A DNA stretch of 64,000 nucleotides from Micropterix aruncella (Eukaryota; Arthropoda; Insecta; Lepidoptera; Micropterigidae), in contig OX155957.1 of the NCBI GenBank assembly GCA_944548615.1, positions 10,560,932 to 10,624,931 on the forward strand. The letters run 5' to 3'. This document shows positions 1 to 10,804 of the stretch, piece after piece. The translations under genes and the position numbers were made by a program. The first letter of the stretch is position 1; every line of letters begins with the position of its first letter. The notes under the pieces were generated by a model. The model was not told the origin of the DNA. It searched no databases and saw only the letters and a program-made list of their open reading frames with translations.

Positions 1-458
1 GGTGAGACAGTGTCATAATTCAATTTTTCTACTAATTTTTACTAACATTTTTTGGGACATCAACTTGTCAATCGGCTGTGGGGCCGAGGCCTGAAGGGTT
101 AAAACCATCTTTTTACCGCCAGACGTCACAAGCTTATTGCAGCCAATGGACCAGTCTGTTATCGAAACCATGAAACGCCATTACAGAATGCAACTTTTAA
201 GGAAATTTTTGGTAGATGGCGAATACAAAGAACAAAGTTGGCTAACCACAAAAAAATAAAGTTGAAAGATTGACCTTAATGTCAAAATTGAAGCAGACAC
301 TGTACCATCAGCTCTTTCTCTTTAAAAATAGTTTTTTCTCCCATTTTCAACATACATTCAGTAATTAATTAAAATAGACCCTTTTTTTGGAAAAATCCAA
401 TTATCCGAATGGGGTCCGGTCCCAATTGATTCGGATTCGGTTAATTGGATTTCTACTG
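1..458 (+). mobile_element. pogo/Tigger-type DNA transposon, 3' end (cut by window edge)
   Basis: The right terminus reads ttggatttctactg followed by TA. Its reverse complement, CAGTAGAAATCCAA, is the style of terminal repeat known for Tigger/pogo elements, which duplicate TA. A transposase C-terminus (110-259) lies inside in the same orientation. The left end is outside the window. The element is clearly old. Confidence 0.65.
110..259 (+). pseudogene. pogo/Tigger transposase C-terminal fragment
   Basis: Reading from TTT at 110 gives about 49 codons and then a TAA stop. The peptide contains [19 protein letters not shown] followed by MKRHYR. This block is a hallmark of DDE transposases of the jerky/Tigger/pogo group and lies just after the catalytic core. 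There is no start codon and no catalytic part; upstream sequence in the same frame is interrupted. It is shorter than most ORF-length cutoffs but the motif is distinctive. Confidence 0.7.
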
Positions 459-1263
459 TAATTAGATTTCTTATGTAGGTATAAATAATAGGAAGAAATC
501 TACTGTGCAACAGCCAAATTTTGTAGTTTTATACAGATGAATGAATTATATCAGAATTGTGAAAATAATCAGAATCGTAATCGGTAAATCAATAATCATT
601 GCATCCCCTAGTATCATGAAGTATAGGTATCATCCCTAGTGTCATGAAGTATAGCATTCCAAATTATATTTTTACTGAACCTGTCGTCATTGTAACACTG
701 CAGAAATGCATTCCTGCTGTCAGATCTGTTTTCAAAATTATCATGTGGATTTTTGCTTTCCAAAATCACCATCATTTATGTAATGTGCAGTTGTATGCGG
801 CATGGAGTTCAAGCATGCTTAACTCGCATGGAGAATGATTGAATTAAACTGTTAATTTTCGCGATCGGAGTCCTTTATGAGACGCTAATTTTTCTGTGAA
901 TTCTTTCAACAGCAGGTGATCCAAACGCTTGGAGGCTGGGCAGAATAGAAGAAGTGGACCACGAGACTCCGGTATGAGAAAATTTCATCGCCGTTCTTAT
1001 TGTAATTTCTAAAACCAATGTGAATTACCAATACAAAACAATATTATTACCTTAATGCATATCAGAAGAATTGTTTTTATGTGCTTTCCGTTTTAATTTT
1101 AATTTGCATACCTAATATTTTCTTGCCAGGCATTATGAATTGATATAATCGGCCAAGCTTTATTTTTGGTTAATTAGGTATGCGTAGCTTTTGTGATATT
1201 TAAAATAAAAGCATTTGTATGTGCACCGAGAAAAGACTTTTATATTAACAGTTTTTTTTAATA
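459..1263. other. No gene seen
   Basis: AT-rich sequence between the pogo relic and the mariner element. Only short open frames without recognisable motifs occur. A direct repeat of about 15 bases (atcatgaagtatag at 614 and tgtcatgaagtatag at 640) is the only structure noticed. Confidence 0.5.
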
Positions 1264-1265
1264 TA

Positions 1266-2192
1266 CGAGGCTTGTCCCAAAAGTAGGGTCTCCAAAATTA
1301 TAAAAAATCGAAAAAGAGCTTTATTAAAAAAACATGATTATATCGAGTATTTATACACTATTTTTTGACATAATCGCCGTTCTGGAAGCTTGTATGCCAG
1401 CGTCATATAACCCTCCATCCACCTCTTTTTCCAAGAAGTCCTTCACTGCAGTCCTCACTTCTTCATCTGAATTCAGCCTTTTCCTACCCATATGTTTCTT
1501 TAGGTTGGTGAACAAGTGATAGCCGATGGGGCAAGGTCTGGGCTGTAAGGAGGGGGTGTTGGCAATGTCCCAATCGAACTTATCCAAAAGCGCTTTTGTG
1601 TCGCATGCCCCGTGAGGTCGAGCCTTATCATGCAAAAGGCGCACTCCCTTCGTTAGCATTCAAGGTCTTCGGTTTTTTATGACTTGTTGCAATTTTTTAA
1701 GCGTCTCACAATATAAGGACGAATTAATGGTAATCCCAGTTGGCATAAATTCGATGAGAATGACCCCTTTCCTGTCCCAGACAGTTGCAATAATTTTTCT
1801 GGCAGGTAGCGGCACTTCAAATTTCCTTTTTTTGTGGGGAAATTAAAGCCTCCACTCCATAGACTGTTGTTTCGATTCTGGCGTGAAGTGTCAGACCCAT
1901 GTTTCATCCCCTGTCACTATTGAGTCAAAAAATGTCACTCCTTTAGTATATAACTCCGAAACCTCGCAGGAACTTTCGATGCGTTGGCGTTTGTGAAGGA
2001 GGCGGACGCTGACGACGTTGAAGCGTTCATCTTGTTCGCGTGTCACGAAGGTACTAAACGTCCGATCCGGCCGGTTCAAATTCTCTTAGAAAGAGAAGAA
2101 ACTGACGATTACAGCAGTGATATCAACTTAGAAAAATGAAATTTCCCTTGGCCGCTAGGAGCTTGGAGACCTTACTTTTGGGACAAGTCTCA
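1266..2192 (-). mobile_element. Internally deleted mariner element with TIRs and TA duplication
   Basis: The left end (CGAGGCTTGTCCCAAAAGTA) and the right end read in reverse (TGAGACTTGTCCCAAAAGTA) are 28-base inverted repeats with about three mismatches. Both are flanked by TA (1264-1265 and 2193-2194), the mariner target. At 927 bases it is shorter than the roughly 1.3 kb of full mariners. The missing part corresponds to the N-terminal DNA-binding half of the transposase. The remains of the coding region are on the minus strand. Confidence 0.85.
1351..2079 (-). pseudogene. mariner transposase, degenerate
   Basis: Three minus-strand pieces in different frames (2079-1891, 1907-1677, 1659-1351) join into one mariner-like transposase. 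Recognisable are IVTGDETWV with the first catalytic Asp, then LLHDKARPH with the second Asp (family consensus HDNARPH). Next comes the block normally written SPDLAPSDYHLF, which here reads QPRPCPIGYHLF, so the third catalytic Asp is lost. With the frameshifts and the missing N-terminus, this copy cannot encode an active enzyme. Confidence 0.8.
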
Positions 2193-2194
2193 TA

Positions 2195-3284
2195 TATAAA
2201 AGAAGATATTTTTTTTAAAATAAAGAAAAAAGTATCTTCTCATTGTGAATATTCAAAATACTTTTCTTGTTGAACAAAGACATACTTGTAATATAATTAA
2301 TTTATTTTCAACGAAGCTATCTATACTATATAAAAAATATATAAATTATTACAATCTTATGATTAATCATTAAACAAACGATTTTCATGTATGTACTTTT
2401 CCTATATTTCTACAAAGTTAAGCAAAAATTGATTTCATTTACATATGTTCGGAACAAAACCATTCATATCGAAACTCATACTCGTAAGGTCTACTAGTTT
2501 TTATCAGGTTAAAATATACATAAAACTTTTTCTCGACTAATGAAAATAGAGTTAACGTAGCAGATCATTGCGAAATAAATAAATTTCAAAATGCAGTTTT
2601 ATTGCATTTTAGATCTGAATTAACAATATAATTAAATGTATAGTTTATACATATTAAATTTTGTCTCCACAAGAAATATTGGTTATATCATGTTATGAAT
2701 ATTGCGATATTTAAACGGAAGTTAACATAATGGTAGACTTTATGATGGAGAAATTATCAATGTAGGGGAAAATGGGGTATTGGCATGTCAGGCAATCCTA
2801 AAACCATATTTTGTTATATATTGCCGCTAGATACCCCGTATCCCCTTACTATGTTAATGTTATTCAAAATCGAATGCCTTAACAAAAATGACTTGGGGTT
2901 TGGATGATATTGTTAATCCTATATTTAAATTACATCAACATTTCTTTTCATAGATTCATATTTTTTTATTGAGGAGTGTAAACATATGGCCTGGATGGAT
3001 ATTATCTAATACTCGTTTATACATAATTGAGATTTTTCAAGATGCGTAATCTGTGATGCTTTTTTATTTTATTTTTTCTTTGTTAACGTGTGCGAGAGTT
3101 GCTCTTATTTTATATTTACCAAAACGGCGAGATTATTTTGTGTACGGTCAATTTGTGTAAAGCATAATTGAAATAAAATGAAAAATGATTATAAATTTGT
3201 CTTTTGTTTCATTCCCTCGTACCCAGTTTTAATAAGTTAATAGTAAAAACACATTTTAAAAACAAGTTTGTATTATAATGCTCT
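2195..3284. other. AT-rich stretch without recognisable gene
   Basis: About 1.1 kb of AT-rich sequence with no open frame of note, no clear repeat boundary and no splice-delimited coding block that I could recognise. Confidence 0.5.
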
Positions 3285-3308
3285 GTCCCGATCCAACACT
3301 GGGTGCAG

Positions 3309-4153
3309 CACTGCTGTCGTAAATGAAAACACAGTAACTTCATTTACTGTGTTTATGCAAGTTTGGTTCTTTAAAATCACGAGTTGGAGTTAGTTAGTTA
3401 GTTATACTGGGCGTTCCTCCGCAAGTCGACATCCAGTGTGCCTATTTTGCGTCCGAGTTGGAGTACTATAAGGCAAATTTTTCGGTTTGTCTGTCGATAG
3501 ATGGTTACCGAGATACCATAGATAAAAACACAGTATTTATTAAAAAATCTGAATATTTTTAACAAAAAACACAGTATGTATATTTTTTTAAGTTAAAATA
3601 CAGTAACCTATTTACTGTGATCTTTTTTAATACCTATAAGCATTTAAGAAATATTTTTGTTTGGTTACCACACAGCTTCATCAGATACTGTGGTTTTAGG
3701 TAAAATTTTGTTAGAAGTTAATTTATTAATACACGAATTATTCAGTTTTTAGATGTCAGTAATTACACGAATTAATTCAGTGCCTGCAGTTTTTATTTAT
3801 TTTTTAAAATATATATTTATTTTACATGGTTAGAACACAGTAATGGGTAAAATTTACCTATAACACAGTAACCACTCAGTTACGGTGTTATAGATTAAAA
3901 ATATACAATTTATTAAATTATTTTCCTAATTTAAAACACAATATCTAATTTCATTAATTAAACAATTATAATTTAATATATTTTTTTATGCAGAATTGAA
4001 GTTCTAACTATTTTTTAACATTAAAGATTAAAAGAAATAATCTATATTGATTACTTTGTTCATGAAAACAAATATTTAACAACTGAACTTTGACCGCGTT
4101 TTTCTCAAAACGTCTTTTTTCAAGTTACTGTGTTTTCATTTACGACGGCAGAG
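3309..4153. mobile_element. 845-base TIR element with internal ACACAGTA repeats
   Basis: Near-perfect 30-base inverted termini: CACTGCTGTCGTAAATGAAA at the left against CTCTGCCGTCGTAAATGAAA for the right end reversed. They are flanked by CAG on both sides (3306-3308, 4154-4156). The motif acacagta or its complement recurs at least eight times inside. There is no coding capacity. A 3-base duplication, termini beginning CAC/CTC and short repeated internal motifs would fit a non-autonomous CACTA- or Harbinger-type element. The superfamily is an inference. Confidence 0.7.
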
Positions 4154-4240
4154 CAGCCATGTTACAGTGGATCTTAGAACGGGCTTTCATAACTGAATGC
4201 TATACAGAATTTCTTGTTTGTGCTGTTGACCGTTGATGAG

Positions 4241-4519
4241 TTTGTTTGTTTGTTTCTACTCTTTATTGTGAAATTTTACAATGGGCGGATTTATTGTCAT
4301 ACAACAATCTCTTACAACCAACCCTACTATGAAAATGTTTATATGTATGTGTGCATGTAATATGTGTGTAAGTGTGTGTCTTGTTATTGCATTCGCTCGA
4401 CAGAATTGAAATGCAATTCCGTTAATTTTATTCCAACTAAAAATGGTAACCCAGCCGGGAATCGAACCCGGAACCTTACAATGTAAGATCAGGCGACTTA
4501 GCCACTATGCTACCGGGCC
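4241..4519 (-). mobile_element. tRNA-derived SINE with (CAAA)n tail
   Basis: On the minus strand, 4519-4445 reads as a tRNA-like head. It has an acceptor strand GGCCCGG facing CTGGGTT (with G-T wobbles), an A-box-like TAGCATAGTGGCTAAG, and a perfect T-arm CCGGG-TTCGATT-CCCGG containing the B box. The body follows (TGTCGAGCGAATGCAA and AGATTGTTGTATGACAATAA), then a CAAACAAACAAAC tail at 4256-4241. The 3' body resembles the end of the LINE at 10062-10600. It is inserted in the tandem repeat described at 3285-4704. Confidence 0.75.
4445..4519 (-). promoter_or_regulatory. SINE tRNA-like head with internal Pol III A and B boxes
   Basis: A 75-base tRNA-like sequence. The B-box GGTTCGATTCC lies in a fully paired T-stem, and the 3' end reads ...GGTTACC. 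I regard it as the SINE promoter and not as a functional tRNA gene, because it is joined directly to the SINE body and the anticodon arm is imperfect. Confidence 0.6.
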
Positions 4520-4704
4520 GTGTGTCCTCTCGGAAGCCAACCCTGGGTGCAACAGACCTATCGCGATGAAACTTAGAATGGTCTATCATAATTGAATGCA
4601 TATACAAAATTCCGTTTCTGTGCTGTTGACCTTTGAGGAGTCCCCTCGTCTGGAGCCAACCCTGGGTGCAGCATACCATGTCCTGGTGAAATTTAGAAGC
4701 ATAC

Positions 4705-5430
4705 TTTTGAATAAGTGTGCAAAGCAAACAATTTTATACACATGCTTATTAAATGCATGCTCTCGGCCAAAACTAGTTCCATCCGCACAGAACTCAAAAT
4801 AATAATGAAACTATTGGCGGAAAACAAGATGATTTGGGTAATTCGATAAATATAAGAATCCGGAATTATAAGAGAAACCCGCGAAACAAGTAATCGATTA
4901 TTGGTAGAGATGCGAGATGGAGATGTCAACAGCTATAAACATCATACGCACACTTCCGCAGAAAATTGATCTGAAACTGAATCGACACTAGCATGCTCAT
5001 AAGCAAACTTTATCATACATGCTCAAGAGCACACCCCTTTTTACCCGCGCCTGGTAGCACGCTCGAAAAGCAAACAACTATTGGTTTTGATCATATTTAA
5101 AATGAATATGCTTATTTTACATGCAGTGTTTTTACCACTAAGTGGCAATTGCTTAATAATAGTATGCTTTTGTGCTATTAATGAGCATGTCTGTCAGTAC
5201 CTTTAGGTGGGCGGGAAAATAGTTTCTCATTTTGTGCAGCACTTTTTATCTATTTCAGGAGAGTCCAATTGAGGTCGTGAGTACAAAGTTCAATTCACCG
5301 TCGTTGCTGCTTCTGTTACGAAATATCGGTCATTGGCTTCAATAAAGCTAGCTGGCCGTGATTTGTATTTTTGTTAATTTAAAGATTGTAAAGCACACGA
5401 GTTTATTACATGATCACATTGATTATATAG
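4705..5430. other. No gene seen
   Basis: AT-rich spacer. The phrase tgctcataagcaaac and near-copies (catgctcaagagca, acgctcgaaaagcaaac) recur around 4990-5070, suggesting degraded repeats. No coding signal recognised. Confidence 0.4.
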
Positions 5431-5712
5431 TGGGCTCGATTGCGTTTCTTCGTGAACTAAAATCGGAAATTAGTCCGTGTGAACGAGACAGGGCAATACG
5501 CTAGAGCTGAATGTGAGATGACCTGTGAGAAAACTGCCCGCCAAGGTCAAATCTTGCACCGCACGAAATATGCTCGAATTTATTCGGACGAGTATAAGTT
5601 GGACAGGTAGTATTTATCGACGATCGTTCGTTTCATACATTGAGGTTTTATATTCCGCTCTAACGTATTGCTCTGTCTCGTTCGCATGGACTAATTCTAG
5701 TTTTAGTTAAAG
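5431..5712. repeat. MITE with long inverted termini, copy 1
   Basis: Left end tgggctcgattgcgtttctt (5431) through attagtccgtgtgaacgaga to about 5507. This is mirrored by tctcgttcgcatggactaat near 5678-5695, giving inverted arms of 40 to 75 bases. The centre (about 5560-5630: cgcacgaaatatgctcgaat) recurs at 17320-17533. No coding content. Confidence 0.6.
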
Positions 5713-5808
5713 CGTAGTGTATTGTTAAGTTAACACTCAATCCTGGCCTTTTAATCGCATCGTCGCGACGACATCCTAACCGGCAATCTACGCGTCTAAT
5801 ATCAAACC

Positions 5809-5975
5809 CAGGCACGTATCCAGGGGGGGATAGTTGGGATTTATCACCCCTTCCCCCTTCCGAAATCCGGCGTATTTTCACTTCATTGTGCAGGCAAAAT
5901 CATCTTTGGTTGGTGCCGCGCGTTGTTTCAATAGATGCCCCCCCCCCTCCCCCTCGAACTCTGGATACGTGTCTG
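5809..5975. mobile_element. hAT-type MITE with perfect 8-base TSD
   Basis: Element of 167 bases with termini CAGGCACGTATCCAG and, reversed, CAGACACGTATCCAG. Both sides carry the 8-base duplication ATCAAACC (5801-5808 and 5976-5983). CA..TG termini with an 8-base duplication are the hAT signature. C-rich and G-rich runs lie just inside the ends. Confidence 0.85.
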
Positions 5976-6054
5976 ATCAAACCTACTGTGCGAGGGTCTA
6001 AAATGACATAGTTCCTTCATAAAAATGAAATCAGTATTGTTATTTTTGCACAAC

Positions 6055-6060
6055 TTTATT
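6055..6060 (-). promoter_or_regulatory. Polyadenylation signal of SLC22-like gene A
   Basis: AATAAA on the minus strand, 18 bases past the stop codon of gene A. It is a plausible but very close poly(A) signal. Confidence 0.45.
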
Positions 6061-6078
6061 GCGAGAGTTTATTAAACT

Positions 6079-9000
6079 TTAAAGTTTGGTCATTTCGACG
6101 TGTTCCACATTTTCAGCCTCCGCAATGGTGTCTGTTAGTTTCATACCTTTTGTTTCTGGAGTTAGTAAAACGAGTAATGCAGATGTCACTGCGAATGACC
6201 CGAAGATGATCATAGGCAACGGCGCCCATATTAAAACCTGCAAGAAACGTAATCGTCACATTTGTGAATTCCGGAATATAAATAAAGAATACAAACCAAT
6301 AGCGGTGTCTGCGGTGCAACTATAGCCCCGATTCGTCCAAATACCGAACAGAAAGATAAGTATGACTGTCTCAGCTCCGTTGGGAATAACTCAGCTGTAT
6401 ATATGTAAATAGACGTCACTATCATGCTGCTGAAGAATTTCCCTACTAAGTAGAAAGTCAGTCTCAACCATGCCGAATCTGAAATTTAAACAGCTTTCTT
6501 TTACGTACATTATTAATGTTACACTAAAAAATATATATGTAAATCACACTCACGAATGAAGGAAAAAACGAAACAGGCCAGTGCGCAAGACACAAAAGAC
6601 AAAAACAGTGTCTTTTTACGCCCCAAAATATTTAAAGCAAAGGCTGCTGTGTAGTATCCAGGGATTTCTATCAGTGCTACTAGTATGAAATTGAGATAAA
6701 TGTTGCCAGTCAAACCTACAGAATTTATTGTCAATCCGTAATACAATAATGTCATAGTCACCCAACAGAAAGGAATGATCATTAGACGTTTCATAATCAC
6801 TTTTGATCCAAAAGATTTTCTAATCGCATGCGCGAACGATACTGTTTTTATCGGCATTTCTTTAGAATTCGTCAAATTTGCTAAAGATCGTTGCGATAAT
6901 TCCTTCCCATTTCTTTTTGCCATTTTCTTGATTATGGATTCGGCTTCTGGGTATTTCTTCTTGCTGATCAGCCACCGCACGCTTTCCGGCAGGATCCAGA
7001 GGTAGATGAACGCAACCAGTTGGGGAAAGTACAAGACTCTGGTAAAGGTCCGCCATTCTGGAAAATTCCAAGCGACTAAACCGCAGATTGCTTCGCCGAT
7101 CGCGTTGCATGAAGACATTGTAACGGAAGCTAAAGTTCGCCATTTCGGACCCACTAACTCCGTGGCTGGAAATGAAATAAGGTTGTAAGAGTAGATCAGG
7201 TAACTCCTCGCGATAAGATACCTATTCTTACCATATATCTGTGTGGTTGGGTACGTTCCACTCGATAAAGCCGTCTCTAGCAGATTCATAATCAAGAACA
7301 TTTTATAGCTAACCGAGAAAGACTTTATCCCACCGATTATCCCACAGCCGATAGCATTGAACGTTAGAGCTATCCTGCGCCCAAATCGATCGGAAATTAA
7401 TCCTGTGAGTAAATGGACAATTAGGGTGCCAATGCTTCGTATAGTTCCTACTAATGTTCTCTTCCAGTCTTGGCAGTTGATGTTAAACTGTGAAATAGAA
7501 AGACCATTTGCCTGCAACTTGGATCTATTGGGGCCACCACCACAAAATCCACTGTCGTTGGGTAGGCTAGAAAGAAATAAAACCTAGAGAGAGACAGGAA
7601 TCGTAAACCGTTTCGGTGTCGAGATAGATAAATACAAGGGTATTTAATGACGTCACTTTTATTTTTAAAAAAGGGTTTTTTACCTAACAAAAGTTCAACC
7701 ACACAAAAACCCCACTAATTTACATTTAAATCACAAATACTCTTTAGTAGATCTGACAAAAAATATTTTAAACATGATGTCCGATTCCACAGCGCGGCCA
7801 CGATGTCAAATCGATAAATATAAACGTTACGAAATATAGAAAGTTTGTGATGCTTTCCATTCTTTTGCTAGTCGTAAAAATTCAACATCTAAAAACAAAA
7901 TTAGAATTCGAAAGTCAATCATTAAAAAGTCAGCCTGAGAAAAATCAACTTAGACAATCAGTTAGGCAGCTTAGTGTCTTTTGTACGTCACGAATTAGTA
8001 GAAAATTGTAAAAGTTTGTGTCAGAATGGAAAAAAATGTAAAACAAACAAAATATATTACAGCGCTTCCAGCATGTCGTCGAAACGCCCGCGCCGTCGCG
8101 TTAAAACAGGCAAAGTCCTAAATCCTAAGATACATAGGTACACGTTGTGACTTAACTTTATACATCAATTTTAAGTCAAAAACTGTGTTTTCGAATCATT
8201 TCGAAAGTACTAAAGGACTTACTACCGTATCGAAACCAGTATTTTACTACGAAACGCAACGTGTAGATGGCATGACACTCATAGTTCCTAAAGTAGATTA
8301 TATGTTCAGTTTATATGTTCAATAGATTATATGTTCAGTTTGGTAGCTTTTGTGGTATAACCTTAAAGAGGCGCACTGCAGATCGCGTTTTAAACACGCC
8401 TATTCGGTATAAAATAATAAAATCCTATTATTTTAATGTTATTTACAAAACACTGACAATGTTTAATGTGGTATATGGGTTTAAATACGTAATAACTATG
8501 CACTGTAACGTTCAGATAGACTTATAATTCTACCTAGATAGAATGCCATATATTCATGGCATTCTATTGTAAATAAAAAAATGCGATAGATGGCACTAAT
8601 AATTGAATGTTATGATTGTTGTCACTAGTTAAAATCGGTCATTTATAAAATCCATTCATTGTCAGTGTTGTTATACATGTCCAAATAAATTGCTATTAAT
8701 GTGTCAATCAGTGCTATCAGCGCCACCTGCATTTCGCCGTCTCATTAGGGCTGCTAAATCGTTCTATTGGGTTGCGCAATCTATTACCATATATAGGGTG
8801 ACTGGTAATTAGTGGCGGACCTTGAAAGGGGGTGTTGAAGACGTAAATTACAGTGGATTTGACGGTACATTGTTATGTCCAAAAGTAAACCGTTTCCAAG
8901 ATATATAAAATTTTATGATTTTAGCTAAAAAAACGTCGGATTCACTTTAAATAACTTAATTTTTAAAAAAATCAACAAAAATCAATAATTCCCTAATGGT

Positions 9001-10804
9001 TTTGGATTAAACACATTCCCGTAAATACATAATATTAATTGGATGGGCATATGTAACATAAACTTACACTATGCTCCAAAACATTTGATAATTCACATTT
9101 TCTCTTGTTATTTACAAGAGAAAGCGATTTTAAACTAAAAACTGAGCACCAAAATATGTGTGCTTATTTATAAAATATCTGCGTTTTACTAGCTTTCGAA
9201 CAAGGTATAACAACCCCGAAACCGAACCACAAAGATATTATCAATACAACTGCCGCATGGAGATTTTTCTTTGTACATGCGGCAGTTGTAATGATAATAT
9301 CTTTATCATTCCCTTGCCGATTTGGGGTTGTTATACCTCGTTAGAAAGCTAGTAAATAGCGTATATTTTATAAATAAGCATAAATATTTTATTGCTTAGT
9401 GTTTAGTTTAAAATCGCATTCTCTTGTAAATAACAAAAGAAAATGTGAATTTTCAAATGTCTGAAGCATAGTGCATGTTTATGTTAAATATCCACATTCA
9501 ATTAATATTATGTATGTACGTAAACGTAATAAAGACTTGTTGATTTTTGTTAAAGATTTTTTATTAGGTTTTTTAAAGTGAATCCGACGTTTTTTTGCTA
9601 AAATCATAGGTATTTCTTTTTATCTTGGAAACGGTTCACTACATAACAATGTACCGTTAAATCGACTTCAATTTACTTCTTTTACACGCCCTTTCAAGGT
9701 CTGTCACTTATTACGAATCATCCTATATAATCAATTTCTAAACCTAAAACGAATGACGTATACACAAATTATTCTAATGCTCTGTATCATTTATTAAAAT
9801 GACATGAATTCAAGAAATAAATAAACTCACCTCATAAACGATTGTGTTCGTCTTTTCATAAACGAAGGTTTCACATGTTATTGTAACATTATTGTTAAAA
9901 ATATTTGAAGGACAAGTGCCTTCAATCGGTGCTTTTATCGTATTATTAAAAGGTGCATATCTTTTACATCTTGATGAAATAGCATTGTCCAACCAGGGTA
10001 CGTAATAATTTTCGTGGTTCACACTATCCCCTTCACATTCAGGTATATGACATCTGGAATAATAATAATAATATACTCTTTATTTTCAGTTAAAACTCAT
10101 AATACAAACAGGCGATCTTATTGCCATATAGCAATATCTTACAACTAACCTAATCACAGTGGTACATGCGCGCATTTTGGATATAGAGAATATTAAGTTC
10201 TCCGCATAAAATATAGACTAGTATAGGTAATTAAAACTAGGAATGCCCGAGGAGAGGAAATTGGGAGAGGAAAAATAGAGAAATGGAAGAACAGGTTACT
10301 TCTTAGAAAGGTAGTATATTTGAGATGAGTCTTAAATGATAGTAACGAAGGCGAGTTTCGTATAATTTCCGGAAGAACATTCCAGAGTCTTGCACCATGG
10401 ACGCAGAAAGAGTAGGAATAGAAATAAATAAGTATTATGACACGGAATTTCGAGTAAATTGTCAGAGGCTGGCCGAAGTACGAGACCGTGGGAACTTAAT
10501 GGTTCGAAAAGCTCTTGGAGATAGAATGGTGTTGATTGGGAGAGTACACGATAGAGAGCAAGTATTTGAACATTTCTCCGTATATTCGGACGACCATTAA
10601 CATTAAATACTTACCTGGTTTAAATTAGTTCAAATATTAAATAATTTACCTATAATTCAGATCTCCAGCAGAGAATACGTATTCGTTTACGACCATTCCG
10701 TTAAATATTACAGAGATCGATATTATAAACATCACTATTATTTGATACTTTCCAAACTCACCAGTTTCTTGTAAAATATCATCTAAATCGACCTCTTTTC
10801 TCAT
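6079..10804 (-). CDS. SLC22-family organic cation transporter-like protein (gene A), six exons
   Basis: Twelve-helix MFS carrier expected in the plasma membrane, moving organic ions; the substrate cannot be read from sequence. Exons on the minus strand: 10804-10650, 10053-9831, 7487-7232, 7165-6554, 6478-6297, 6237-6079. All junctions are GT-AG, phases agree, and they total 1587 bases (528 residues). The start is MRKEVDLDDILQETGEFGKY, the typical SLC22 N-terminus before helix 1. Exon 2 is the large glycosylated loop with conserved cysteines. CQDW is near residues 131-134, SDRFGRR (MFS motif A) near 158-164, PESVRWL near 271-277 (family PESPRWL), AELFPTELR near 444-452 and LTPETKG near 502. 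Intron 3 is only 66 bases and open in frame, so naive ORF calls read through it. The gene appears intact. Assignment to SLC22 is firm; orthology to a named transporter is not. Confidence 0.88.
8790..9729. repeat. 940-base foldback (inverted repeat) in intron 2 of gene A
   Basis: Left arm from tatatagggtgactggtaat. The right arm, read backwards from 9729, gives tataggatgattcgtaat. Further matches include aaaacgtcggattcacttta at about 8931 and its complement near 9576. The arms meet at acaactgccgcatg / catgcggcagttgt (9246-9259 and 9276-9289), leaving a 16-base loop. There is no coding content. Arms of about 460 bases would give a long dsRNA hairpin if transcribed with the gene. Confidence 0.8.
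10062..10600 (-). mobile_element. LINE 3' end fragment in intron 1 of gene A
   Basis: The minus strand encodes, with a frame change, a peptide with FYLQELFEPLSSHG and then ARLWNVLPEIIRNSPSLLSF-KTHL. This is the usual C-terminal tail of Jockey/CR1-type LINE ORF2 proteins. The AT-rich 3' end (10062-10150) shares the motif ggcgatcttattgcc...cttacaac with the SINE at 4241-4519. Confidence 0.6.

Larger units (their letters stand above)
3285..4704. repeat. Tandem repeat of about 115 bases, three units, split by two insertions
   Basis: The unit contains ccaaccctgggtgcagca near its start and gtgctgttgacc near its end. Unit 1 starts near 3290 and is interrupted at 3308 by a TIR element; it resumes at 4154 and ends near 4240. 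A SINE (4241-4519) separates it from unit 2 (about 4522-4640). Unit 3 (4641-4704) is partial. Units 2 and 3 serve as empty-site references for both insertions. Confidence 0.7.

Noticed and set aside
4445..4519. Functional tRNA gene
   Set aside because: The tRNA-like fold is joined to a SINE body and tail, and its anticodon arm is imperfect.
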